64,000 nucleotides of DNA from positions 1 through 64,000 of the forward strand of contig NZ_JAAGPR010000015.1 of NCBI RefSeq assembly GCF_017104965.1. The letters run 5' to 3'. Shown in pieces: positions 56,073 through 63,445 of the stretch (within the stretch, counting starts at the first letter, position 1; each line of letters begins with the position of its first letter). The notes below the pieces were generated by a model, which ran no database searches, was not told where the DNA came from, and saw only the letters and a program-made list of their open reading frames with translations. This stretch comes from Paraburkholderia sp. Ac-20340 (GTDB lineage Bacteria; Pseudomonadota; Gammaproteobacteria; Burkholderiales; Burkholderiaceae). A program made the position numbers and the translations under genes.

Positions 56073-57062
56073 TCAGTAGCGAATGACGGAAGCGCCCCAG
56101 GTGAAGCCGCCGCCCACGCCTTCGATCAGCACGTTCTGGCCGCGCTTGATGCGGCCGTCGCGCACTGCAACGTCGAAGGCGAGCGGAATCGACGCCGCCG
56201 AGGTGTTGCCGTGTTCGCCCACCGTGACCACCATGCGCTCTGCCGGCAGGCCGAGCTTGCGGCACGTGCCCTGCATGATGCGGATGTTGGCCTGGTGCGG
56301 AATCAGCCAGTCGATCTGGTCGGCCGTGAGTTGCGCCTTTTCCAGCGCCTCGATCGCGACCTTCTCCAGCACATTCACCGCCAGCTTGAACACTGCCTGG
56401 CCGTCCATGTGCAGGAACGCGTTGCCCGCGATCACGCCGCCGTTGACGTTGCCCGGCGTGCACAGGATGTGCGCGTAGCTGCCGTCAGCGTGCAGGGCGC
56501 TCGCGAGCACGCCCGGTTCTTCCGAAGCCTGCATCACGATCGCGCCGGCGCCGTCGCCGAACAGCACGCAGGTCGTGCGGTCGTTGAAATCGAGAATACG
56601 CGAGAAGGTTTCCGCGCCCACCACCAGCGCCGTCTTGTGCTGACCGCTGCGGATCAGGCTGTCGGCCACCGAAACGGCGTACGCGAAGCCCGAGCACACG
56701 GCCTGCACGTCGAACGCCGCACCGTGATTGCGGATACCGAGCTTGTTCTGCAGCAGGCAGGCCGTGCTCGGAAACACGAAATCGGGCGTCGAGGTGGCGA
56801 CGATGATCAGGTCGATGGACTGCGGATCGACGTCGGCGGCGGCAATCGCGCGCTGCGAAGCGGCCAGCGCGAGGTCGCTCGTGGTGACGTCCGGCGCCGC
56901 GAAGTGGCGCGCGTGGATGCCCGTGCGGGCGACGATCCATTCGTCGCTGGTTTCGACGCCTTTGGCGGCGAGACGCTCGGCCAGATCCTGGTTGGTGACG
57001 CGCTCAGGCGGAAGGAAACTGCCCGTGCCGAGCACGCGGGAATAAAGAGTCGATTGAGCCAT
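56073..57062 (-). CDS. fabH: Beta-ketoacyl-ACP synthase III FabH
   Basis: 329 aa. It starts fatty-acid synthesis by condensing acetyl-CoA with malonyl-ACP. Marks: YSRVLGTGSFLPPERVTNQD, active Cys in DVQAVCSGFAYAV, His in DWLIPHQANIRIM and Asn in VGEHGNTSAASIPLA. The ATG shares one base with the plsX stop (TAATG), so translation is coupled. Complete. Confidence 0.98.
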   Translation of the reverse strand: MAQSTLYSRVLGTGSFLPPERVTNQDLAERLAAKGVETSDEWIVARTGIHARHFAAPDVTTSDLALAASQRAIAAADVDPQSIDLIIVATSTPDFVFPSTACLLQNKLGIRNHGAAFDVQAVCSGFAYAVSVADSLIRSGQHKTALVVGAETFSRILDFNDRTTCVLFGDGAGAIVMQASEEPGVLASALHADGSYAHILCTPGNVNGGVIAGNAFLHMDGQAVFKLAVNVLEKVAIEALEKAQLTADQIDWLIPHQANIRIMQGTCRKLGLPAERMVVTVGEHGNTSAASIPLAFDVAVRDGRIKRGQNVLIEGVGGGFTWGASVIRY

Positions 57063-58237
57063 TATGCCTTCGAGGATGATGCCTTCGAGGTGGGTGTCGC
57101 GGCGGGCGGGACGGGCTGGGTGGCGTCCGTAGCCGGCTCGCCAGCGGTTGCGGCGGGGCTGTCGGGGGCCGGGCTGCCGGCGCTCTGGCCAGCGGCAGCG
57201 CCGTTCTGGCTGCCGGCCGCCTGTTCGATCGAACCGGCGTTGTCTGCCATGGCGCGGGCAAGACCCTCCAGCACGCCATTTTTGACGGCATCATACCCGC
57301 GATTGATCGCACACTCAAACGCGTAGGCATCGGCTGAGCCGTGGCTCTTGATGACCAGGCTCTTCAGGCCAAGCAGCGCCGCGCCGTTGTACTGGCGGTG
57401 ATCGACGCGTTTCTTGAAACGCATGAGCACGGGCAAAGCGGCCACCGCCATCAGCTTGGTGAGCCACGAGCGGCCGAACTCTTCCTTGATCATGTCGTTG
57501 AGCATCTGTGCGAGGCCCTCTGACGTCTTGAGCGCGACATTGCCGACAAAACCGTCACAGACGATCACGTCGACGCTACCTTTGTAGATGTCGTTGCCTT
57601 CGACGTTGCCGCGGAAGTTCAGCGTGCTCGCGCGCAGCAGTTCGCCGGCGCGTTTGATGGTTTCGTTGCCTTTGATAACTTCTTCGCCGATGTTCAGGAG
57701 CCCGATGGTCGGGCGCTCCTTCCCTTCGAGCGCAGCGACGAGCGCGTGGCCCATCTCGGCGAACTGCAGCAGATGCTGCGGTTCGCAATCAACGTTCGCG
57801 CCAAGGTCGAGCATCGTCGTGTAGCCGCGCGGATTGGGCAGCGCGAAGGCGATAGCCGGACGTTCGATGCCGGGCAGCGTCTTCAGGACGTAGCGCGACA
57901 CGGCCATCAGTGCGCCGGTATTGCCGGCGGACACGCAGGCCTGCGCCGCGCCCTCTTTCACACGATTGAGGGCGACGCGCATCGACGAGTCTTTCTTCTT
58001 GCGAAGAGCGACTTCGACCGGATCGTCCATTTCGACGACTTCGGTGGCGGGAACGATGGAAAGTGCGGGGAGTTCCAGCGCCTTCAGCTTCTTGAGCTGG
58101 GCGCGGATCGCCGTTTCGATACCCACGAGCTGCAGGTGTGCGTCGGGGTGGGAACGGACGAAATGGACTGCGGCGGGCACCGTCACAGACGGGCCGTGGT
58201 CGCCTCCCATGCAATCTATCGTGAGCGTAACAGTCAT
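57062..58237 (-). CDS. plsX: Phosphate acyltransferase PlsX with low-complexity tail
   Basis: 391 aa; typical PlsX is about 340. It converts acyl-ACP to acyl-phosphate for phospholipid synthesis by PlsY. Core motifs: MTVTLTIDCMGGDHGPSVTV, KEGAAQACVSAGNTGALMAV, LDLGANVDCEPQHLLQFA and VIVCDGFVGNVALKTSEGLA. From about residue 340 on it is Ala/Gly/Ser/Pro/Thr-rich (ending PTSKASSSKA), presumably disordered. An intrinsic terminator lies 24 nt before its ATG. Confidence 0.97.
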   Translation of the reverse strand: MTVTLTIDCMGGDHGPSVTVPAAVHFVRSHPDAHLQLVGIETAIRAQLKKLKALELPALSIVPATEVVEMDDPVEVALRKKKDSSMRVALNRVKEGAAQACVSAGNTGALMAVSRYVLKTLPGIERPAIAFALPNPRGYTTMLDLGANVDCEPQHLLQFAEMGHALVAALEGKERPTIGLLNIGEEVIKGNETIKRAGELLRASTLNFRGNVEGNDIYKGSVDVIVCDGFVGNVALKTSEGLAQMLNDMIKEEFGRSWLTKLMAVAALPVLMRFKKRVDHRQYNGAALLGLKSLVIKSHGSADAYAFECAINRGYDAVKNGVLEGLARAMADNAGSIEQAAGSQNGAAAGQSAGSPAPDSPAATAGEPATDATQPVPPAATPTSKASSSKA

Positions 58238-58260
58238 GGAATGCGACGGATTTCAGGCAC

Positions 58261-58284
58261 AAAAAAGCGGCAGTTGAATGCCGC
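58261..58284 (-). terminator. Terminator between rpmF and plsX
   Basis: Minus strand GCGGCA-TTCAAC-TGCCGC then TTTTTT. The U tract ends 24 nt before the plsX ATG. Transcription from the yceD-rpmF promoter should be reduced before the lipid genes. Confidence 0.85.
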
Positions 58285-58390
58285 CTTTTTTGCCGAGCCG
58301 AACAATTGTCAAGCGAACGGAATCGCCATGTGCAGCGCTGATGGCTGGCCCCGGAAGCATCCAGGACCGCCGCGCCACACGCTGGAACGA

Positions 58391-58570
58391 TTAGTCGTTC
58401 TTGGTCTTGACGACTTTCTTGCCGCGGTAGTAGCCGTTCGGGCTGATGTGGTGACGCAGATGCACTTCACCCGTGCTCGGCTCGACAGCCAGCGGAGCGC
58501 CCGTGAGGAAATCGTGCGAGCGGTGCATACCGCGCTTCGACGGCGACTTCTTGTTTTGTTGAACTGCCAT
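58391..58570 (-). CDS. rpmF: 50S ribosomal protein L32
   Basis: 59 aa from the ATG at 58570: MAVQQNKKSPSKRGMHRSHD, FLTGAPLAVEPSTGEVHLRH, HISPNGYYRGKKVVKTKND. Typical basic L32. The usual zinc-binding cysteine pairs found in some L32 proteins are absent (a C-minus version). It follows yceD by about 140 bp in the normal yceD-rpmF-plsX order. A terminator follows. Confidence 0.98.
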   Translation of the reverse strand: MAVQQNKKSPSKRGMHRSHDFLTGAPLAVEPSTGEVHLRHHISPNGYYRGKKVVKTKND

Positions 58571-58710
58571 GATAACTCCTGAAAATTTTCCGAATTCTAA
58601 CACAGCCCGATCCGGCCGCCGCCACCCTGGGGGATGGCCGGACTCCGGGCTCAGGCCCACGTATCTGATACTGCTGCCCCTGCGACAGCCTGATTGTCAG
58701 ATGCTGACGA

Positions 58711-59328
58711 TCAGTGCTTGCTGCCGGGACCGTCCTTCTTGAGCGATTCGAGCGCCGCAAAAGGGTTGATGCGCTCTTCCGTCTCGATCTCCTGCTCCGG
58801 CACGTCGTCTACGGAATCCACGCCGTCCGCGCCATCGGGACCCGAGGCGAGGCTTTCGTGAATTTCCGGACAGACTTCGTGCTTCGGCACGAGCGGCAAG
58901 GCGAGCAACAACTCCTCTTCGATCAAGTCGACGAGATCGAAATGGCGCGAGCCAACGATCACTTCGACTTCATCGTCGTCGAGCGGAAACTCATCCGCCT
59001 CTTCTTCCGTCTGGACGATACGGAAGACCGCATCGGCATTGAAGGCCTGCTCATAGGGAGCGAGGCACCGCTGACACGTGAGCCAGGCGCCGCCGTGGAT
59101 CACGACCCGCAGATACGGCTGCGGAGCATGGGTGCCGTCATCCTGCAATTCCGGCTGCGTGAAGCCTTCGGCCTGCCAGTTGAACGCGGTGTCGCGATCG
59201 GGCGCATCGGCCGGAACTTCATTCAATATGCGCGGCAACTGCGAAATGCGCACCACTCCGGCGGCATCGCGTGCACTGCGCGCGAATTCAAAAATATCGA
59301 TATCGCGTGGGTTGAGCTGTTCGGTCAT
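58711..59328 (-). CDS. yceD: YceD (DUF177) family protein
   Basis: About 205 aa from the ATG at 59328 (MTEQLNPRDIDIFEFARSAR), preceded by GGAGAG. DUF177 proteins are linked genetically to ribosomal protein L32 and 23S rRNA processing; the detailed role is not settled. The CxxC motif is in VIHGGAWLTCQRCLAPYEQA, with further acidic segment DEFPLDDDEVEVIVG and VPKHEVCPEIHESLA. A Glu/Asp-rich insertion (about 165-188, GPDGADGVDSVDDVPEQEIE) is present. It has a clear sigma-70 promoter 225 nt upstream. Confidence 0.93.
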   Translation of the reverse strand: MTEQLNPRDIDIFEFARSARDAAGVVRISQLPRILNEVPADAPDRDTAFNWQAEGFTQPELQDDGTHAPQPYLRVVIHGGAWLTCQRCLAPYEQAFNADAVFRIVQTEEEADEFPLDDDEVEVIVGSRHFDLVDLIEEELLLALPLVPKHEVCPEIHESLASGPDGADGVDSVDDVPEQEIETEERINPFAALESLKKDGPGSKH

Positions 59329-59559
59329 GTGAGCCTCTCCTGCTTCAGACATGCGACCTGCACGCGATGCAAGGCGGTTCGCGCACGCGTCGAAACGCGC
59401 TGAAAGTTCACGCGGAACGTCAAACGTTCGAACGTCGCTAAACGGCCATGATCGTGCTGCTTGATCCCCACTGCACCGGCTACGTTTCAATCTTCCCCGC
59501 CAAACGTGCAAAGACCGTGCAAAGACGTGGGAGGCGAACGTACCGATGAAAAGCCCAAA

Positions 59560-59588
59560 ATCATATCGCCTTTATCTTTGTCAGTCAA
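59560..59588 (-). promoter_or_regulatory. Sigma-70 promoter of the yceD-rpmF unit
   Basis: Minus strand TTGACT (59588-59583), 17-bp spacer, TATGAT (59565-59560). It gives a leader of about 225 nt to yceD. An inverted repeat (59592-59611) abuts the -35 box. Confidence 0.75.
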
Positions 59589-59591
59589 ACA

Positions 59592-59611
59592 CTTATGCTC
59601 ACGCCCATAAG
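59592..59611. promoter_or_regulatory. Inverted repeat next to the yceD promoter -35 box
   Basis: CTTATG (59592-59597) and CATAAG (59606-59611), 8 bp apart, immediately upstream of the -35 box. Position fits an activator or repressor site for the yceD-rpmF-plsX-fab region. Confidence 0.45.
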
Positions 59612-59749
59612 CTGGCGTGTGGCACGAGTTTTTCGGCGATCTTTGGCGATACCCGGGCGCCAGACGATGAAATCCGTCCCCGCTTTTGCAATTTTGCCGC
59701 CGCCGCGCCAGCGACCGCTCCCTAAAGTGTTTTAGTCCAGATTCCTGAC

Positions 59750-60400
59750 ATGCAGCCAGATTCTTCGACCGCCCGCGCCCCGGGCCTGCCCACACCGGCG
59801 CCCACGCTGATTCTCGCGTCCAGTTCGCGCTACCGCCGCGAGTTGCTCGAACGCTTGCGCATTCCGTTCGGCACCGCCGTGCCCGACATCGACGAAACGC
59901 CGCACGCCGGCGAAACGCCCGAAGCCACGGCGTTGCGTCTTTCGGTGGAAAAAGCGCGCGCCGTGGCCGCCGCCCTGCCCGCCGGCACCGGCCGCACGCT
60001 GGTGATCGGCTCCGACCAGGTGGCCACCTTCGACGGTCTGCAGATCGGCAAGCCGGGCACGCACGAACGCGCGCTCGCCCAGCTGCAGGCCATGCGTGGC
60101 CGCGAAGTGCTGTTCCATAGTGCCCTCAGCCTGCTCGACACGTCGACTGGCCAAACGGCCAGTGTCGATGTCGTGACGAAGGTGCGCTTTCGCGATCTGT
60201 CAGACGCCGCGCTCGACGCCTACCTGCGCGCCGAACAACCCTACGACTGCGCAGGCAGCGCCAAGTCCGAAGGCCTCGGCATTGCGCTGCTCGAAGCGAT
60301 CGAATCCGACGATCCCACCGCCCTGATCGGCCTGCCGCTCATCGCGCTTACGCGCATGCTGCTGGACGCTGGCTACCCGCTGCTGGAGACGCAATCGTGA
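59750..60400 (+). CDS. maf: Maf-family nucleoside triphosphate pyrophosphatase
   Basis: 216 aa. Maf proteins hydrolyse non-canonical NTPs. Marks: TLILASSSRYRRELLERLRI, the acidic loop VPDIDETPHAGETPE, GSDQVATFDGLQIGKPG and DCAGSAKSEGLGIALLEAIE. The SR..LLE pattern and EGLGIALLE resemble the YceF (7-methyl-GTP) branch more than the YhdE (dTTP/UTP) branch, which I infer from the motif only. The stop overlaps the start of the RsmI-like gene (GTGA). Confidence 0.95.
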   Translation: MQPDSSTARAPGLPTPAPTLILASSSRYRRELLERLRIPFGTAVPDIDETPHAGETPEATALRLSVEKARAVAAALPAGTGRTLVIGSDQVATFDGLQIGKPGTHERALAQLQAMRGREVLFHSALSLLDTSTGQTASVDVVTKVRFRDLSDAALDAYLRAEQPYDCAGSAKSEGLGIALLEAIESDDPTALIGLPLIALTRMLLDAGYPLLETQS

Positions 60401-61119
60401 GCACAGGCACCCTCTATCTGATCCCCAACACGCTCGGCGACGGCGACGAAGCCGCGCTCGCCTACGTCCTGCCCGCGCCTGTGCGCGAACGCGCGGGCAC
60501 GCTCGCGAGCTACATCGGCGAAAACGCCAAGACCACGCGCGCCTTTCTCAAGCGCGTGGGCACGACGCGGCCGATCCAGGAAATCGAGATCCACGAACTG
60601 AACGTGAACACGCCCGCGAACCAGATCGACAAACTGCTCGCGCCGCTTCTGGCGGGCATCGATACGGGTCTGGTTTCGGAGGCGGGCGTGCCGGCCGTGG
60701 CCGATCCCGGCGCGCTGCTGGTGCGCCGCGCGCACGAACGCGGCATCAAGGTCGTGCCGCTGGTCGGGCCGAGCTCGATCCTGCTCGCGCTGATGGCGTC
60801 GGGCCTGAACGGCCAGAGCTTTGCGTTTCACGGCTACCTGCCGGTGGACGCGAACGAGCGCATCAAGAAACTGCGCGAACTCGAACAAAGCTCGCGCAAG
60901 GCGAAGCAGACGCAGATCTTTATCGAGACGCCGTACCGCAACAAGTCGATGCTCGATACTCTGCTCTCGACCTGCGCGCCCTCGACGCTCGTGTGCGTGG
61001 CCGCCGACCTCACGCTGCCGACGGAGACGATCCTCAGCCGCGCGGTCTCGGACTGGAAGAAGAAGCCCGCGCCCGACCTGCACAAGCGCCCGGCGATCTT
61101 CCTGATTCTCGCGAACTGA
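60397..61119 (+). CDS. RsmI-like tetrapyrrole-methylase-family protein
   Basis: 240 aa from a GTG that overlaps the maf stop by 4 bp. The fold is that of SAM-dependent tetrapyrrole methylases: GTLYLIPNTLGDGDEAALAY, GLVSEAGVPAVADPGALLVR, IKVVPLVGPSSILLALMASG, FHGYLPVDANERIKKLRELE and ETPYRNKSMLDTLLSTCAP. It resembles RsmI (16S rRNA C1402 2'-O-methylase, about 285 aa) but is shorter and lacks the N-terminal TPIGNLxD part, so it is a paralog with uncertain target. Terminator follows. Confidence 0.87.
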   Translation: MSTGTLYLIPNTLGDGDEAALAYVLPAPVRERAGTLASYIGENAKTTRAFLKRVGTTRPIQEIEIHELNVNTPANQIDKLLAPLLAGIDTGLVSEAGVPAVADPGALLVRRAHERGIKVVPLVGPSSILLALMASGLNGQSFAFHGYLPVDANERIKKLRELEQSSRKAKQTQIFIETPYRNKSMLDTLLSTCAPSTLVCVAADLTLPTETILSRAVSDWKKKPAPDLHKRPAIFLILAN

Positions 61120-61166
61120 TTTTTGCAAACTGAAATCGCGAACTGAAATCGGTCGCCAGAAGTGAT

Positions 61167-61203
61167 AACGGCCGCTGCGAAATCCGCAGCGGCCGTTTTA
61201 ATT
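61167..61203 (+). terminator. Intrinsic terminator after the RsmI-like gene
   Basis: AACGGCCGCTGCG (61167-61179) pairs perfectly with 61185-61197 and is followed by TTAATTT. About 50 bp after the stop. Convergent sppA ends at 61225. Confidence 0.88.
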
Positions 61204-61224
61204 TGCACCGAAGCTTGCGACGCT

Positions 61225-62232
61225 TTACCGCAGCGAGAGCTTCGCGCCCGAAATCAGCGAATGCATGGCGCCCGAGCCGACGCTTGCGCCAAAACGCTTG
61301 GCCACGCGGTCGGAAATGCTCTGCTTGACCGTGTAATCGACCACATCCGGCGCTTTGATGACTTCACGTGCGACGTAATCGGTATCGCCATAACCGTCGG
61401 CGAGACCCAGATCGACGCTCTTCTGGCCGGTCCAGAACAGACCCGAGAAGATATCCGGCGAATCCTTCAGGCGCTGGCCACGTCCCGCCTTCACGGCGTC
61501 GATGAACTGCTGGTGGATCTGGTCGAGCATTTCCTGCGCGTGCGCGTCCATCTTGGGCGTATCGGGCGAGAACGGGTCGAAAAAGCCCTTGTTTTCGCCA
61601 GAAGTGCGCAGACGGCGCTCGACGCCGAGCTTGTCCATCAGGCCCGTGAAGCCAAAGCCGTCCATCAGCACGCCGATCGAACCGACGATGCTGGCCTTGT
61701 TCACGTAGATCTTGTCGGCGGCCGCGGCGACGTAATAACCACCCGATGCGCACATATCGCCCACCACCACGTAAAGCGGGATGGCCGGATATTTCGCGCG
61801 CAGGCGATGGATTTCGTCGTTGATGATGCCGGCCTGCACGGGCGAGCCGCCCGGGCTGTCGATATGCAGGATCACGCCAGCCGTGCCGTCGTCGTCGAAG
61901 GCGCTGTCGAGGGCGCTGTTGATGTCTTCGGCGTTGGCGGGCGTATCGGCGGCAATCTCGCCGTCGAGCGACACCAGAGCGGTATGGCGGCCACCGCCAT
62001 CCACCCGCGCGCCGGAGAAGTCGAACACGCTCCACGCGATCAGCACCAGCACCGCGAGGAAGGCGAACCGGAAGAAGATCTTCCAGCGTCGCGCCGCGCG
62101 CTGCTCGTTGATGGCGGCCATGGCGATGCGTTCGAGCGCTTCGCGCTCCCAGCCGCCATTGCCGGCATCCACCTTGCCCGAATGCATGGGGCGCGGCGGC
62201 ACGTTCGAATCAGGGGTCGGATTATCTGACAT
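61225..62232 (-). CDS. sppA: Signal peptide peptidase SppA (S49 family)
   Basis: 335 aa, the short form. An N-terminal membrane segment about residues 52-70 (IFFRFAFLAVLVLIAWSVF) is followed by a periplasmic ClpP-like fold. Catalytic serine in GDMCASGGYYVAAAADKIYV; the general-base lysine should lie in the C-terminal third (MDAHAQEMLDQIHQQFID region not assigned exactly). VILHIDSPGGSPVQAG is the conserved early motif. It degrades cleaved signal peptides. It lies 50 bp after the Rieske gene. Confidence 0.95.
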   Translation of the reverse strand: MSDNPTPDSNVPPRPMHSGKVDAGNGGWEREALERIAMAAINEQRAARRWKIFFRFAFLAVLVLIAWSVFDFSGARVDGGGRHTALVSLDGEIAADTPANAEDINSALDSAFDDDGTAGVILHIDSPGGSPVQAGIINDEIHRLRAKYPAIPLYVVVGDMCASGGYYVAAAADKIYVNKASIVGSIGVLMDGFGFTGLMDKLGVERRLRTSGENKGFFDPFSPDTPKMDAHAQEMLDQIHQQFIDAVKAGRGQRLKDSPDIFSGLFWTGQKSVDLGLADGYGDTDYVAREVIKAPDVVDYTVKQSISDRVAKRFGASVGSGAMHSLISGAKLSLR

Positions 62233-62282
62233 GCTTGAGCGGTGAAATCAGCGAAGGAAGCGCCAAGGGAAACGGCGGGAAA

Positions 62283-62675
62283 TCAGATCGGGGCCGGATG
62301 CAGGTCGTCGTCCGGCAGCCAGAATACCGCACGGCCTTCGGGCGTGTCGCGTTCTTCGACCTTCACCGCACGCAAACGCCCGCCGCGGCAAGGGCCGCCT
62401 ACGCATTTGCCGGTTTCGGGCTGATAGATCGCGCCGTGCGTCGCGCACATCAGATAGAGCCCCGACGATTCGAAGAACTGTCCTTCGACCCAGTCGAGTT
62501 CCATCGGCACATGCGCGCAGCGGTTCAGGTAGCCGTAGACCTCGCCGCCGAAGCGCACGAAGAACACCACGGCCGACCCGCCCGCGTAGGTCGCGTCCAT
62601 GCGCTGGCCCGCGCCGCCTTCGGCGAGCGCCTCAGCGGCGCAGACGCGCACCGGAGCATGCCGCGTTTCGCTCAT
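62283..62675 (-). CDS. Rieske [2Fe-2S] ferredoxin-like protein
   Basis: 130 aa from the ATG at 62675. Rieske cluster ligands: C-x-H in LNRCAHVPMELDWVEG and C-x2-H in LYLMCATHGAIYQPETG, with the downstream CxxxPC of KCVGGPCRGGRL. A soluble electron-transfer protein of unknown partner. The start overlaps the stop of the phosphatase gene by 4 bp (ATGA). This rluC-gph-Rieske-sppA set is common in Burkholderiales. Confidence 0.92.
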   Translation of the reverse strand: MSETRHAPVRVCAAEALAEGGAGQRMDATYAGGSAVVFFVRFGGEVYGYLNRCAHVPMELDWVEGQFFESSGLYLMCATHGAIYQPETGKCVGGPCRGGRLRAVKVEERDTPEGRAVFWLPDDDLHPAPI

Positions 62676-63331
62676 GCGTGCTCCCGCAGCCAGGCCGCCA
62701 GTCCGGCCACGTCGGCGGCGATGTATTGGGGCGCAAGCGCCTCGAGCGACGCGGCCGAATGCGCGCCATAGCCCACGCCCACGCCCGCTGCGCCCGCGTT
62801 CGCGGCCATCTGCAGGTCGTGCGTGGTATCGCCGATCATCACGGTGCGGCCCAGATCCTGCCCCAGTTCGCGCGTGAGTTCGTGCAGCATGGCCGGATGC
62901 GGCTTCGAGAAGGTTTCGTCGGCGCAACGCGTGCCGTCGAAAAGACTCGTGAGGTTCGAGTCGGCGAGCGCGCGGTTCAGGCCCACGCGGCTCTTGCCGG
63001 TCGCCACGCCGAGCAGATAGCCGGTGTCGCGCAGTTCGGTGAGCATGTCGCGCACGCCCGCGAACAGCTCGGTCTGCTGATCCTTGAGCAGATAGTGGAT
63101 GCGATAGCGCTCCACCAGACGCGGGTAGTCGGCCGGATCGAGCGTCGGCGCGGCGATCTGCAGCGCCTCGCGCAGGCCAAGGCCGATCACGTAGCTCGCG
63201 GCCTCGTCGCCGGGCACGGGCAGGCCCAGGTCGCGGCAGGCGGCCTGGATGCTGCGCGTGATGTGGGCGGTCGAGTCCATCAGCGTGCCGTCCCAGTCGA
63301 ACACAATCAGGTCAAATTGCTGTCGGGCCAT
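62672..63331 (-). CDS. gph: HAD-family hydrolase, phosphoglycolate phosphatase-like
   Basis: 219 aa from the ATG at 63331 (MARQQFDLIVFDWDGTLMDS) with AAGGA just before it. HAD motifs: I FDWDGTLMDST, II LGVATGKSRVGLNRAL, III/IV KPHPAMLHELTRELG and VMIGDTTHDLQMAANAGAAG. It resembles Gph (2-phosphoglycolate) or similar small phosphatases; substrate is inferred. An in-frame TTG 15 bp upstream is a poorer start. It lies between rluC and the Rieske gene. Confidence 0.92.
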   Translation of the reverse strand: MARQQFDLIVFDWDGTLMDSTAHITRSIQAACRDLGLPVPGDEAASYVIGLGLREALQIAAPTLDPADYPRLVERYRIHYLLKDQQTELFAGVRDMLTELRDTGYLLGVATGKSRVGLNRALADSNLTSLFDGTRCADETFSKPHPAMLHELTRELGQDLGRTVMIGDTTHDLQMAANAGAAGVGVGYGAHSAASLEALAPQYIAADVAGLAAWLREHA

Positions 63332-63445
63332 TCGGTCCTTCTCCAAACACTGTTGTTCTTGAGTACGGTGTATTTCATTCGTCGGGCCGCATTGTGCCTT
63401 TCAGGCGCACAACGCGGCCGCAACGTGTTCCAACCCTCATTGGGG

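Larger units (their letters stand above)
59329..59749. other. yceD-maf divergent region, no gene
   Basis: About 420 bp. It holds the yceD promoter (59560-59588), an inverted repeat at 59592-59611, and the predicted 225-nt yceD leader. No protein frame looks real. Confidence 0.6.
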
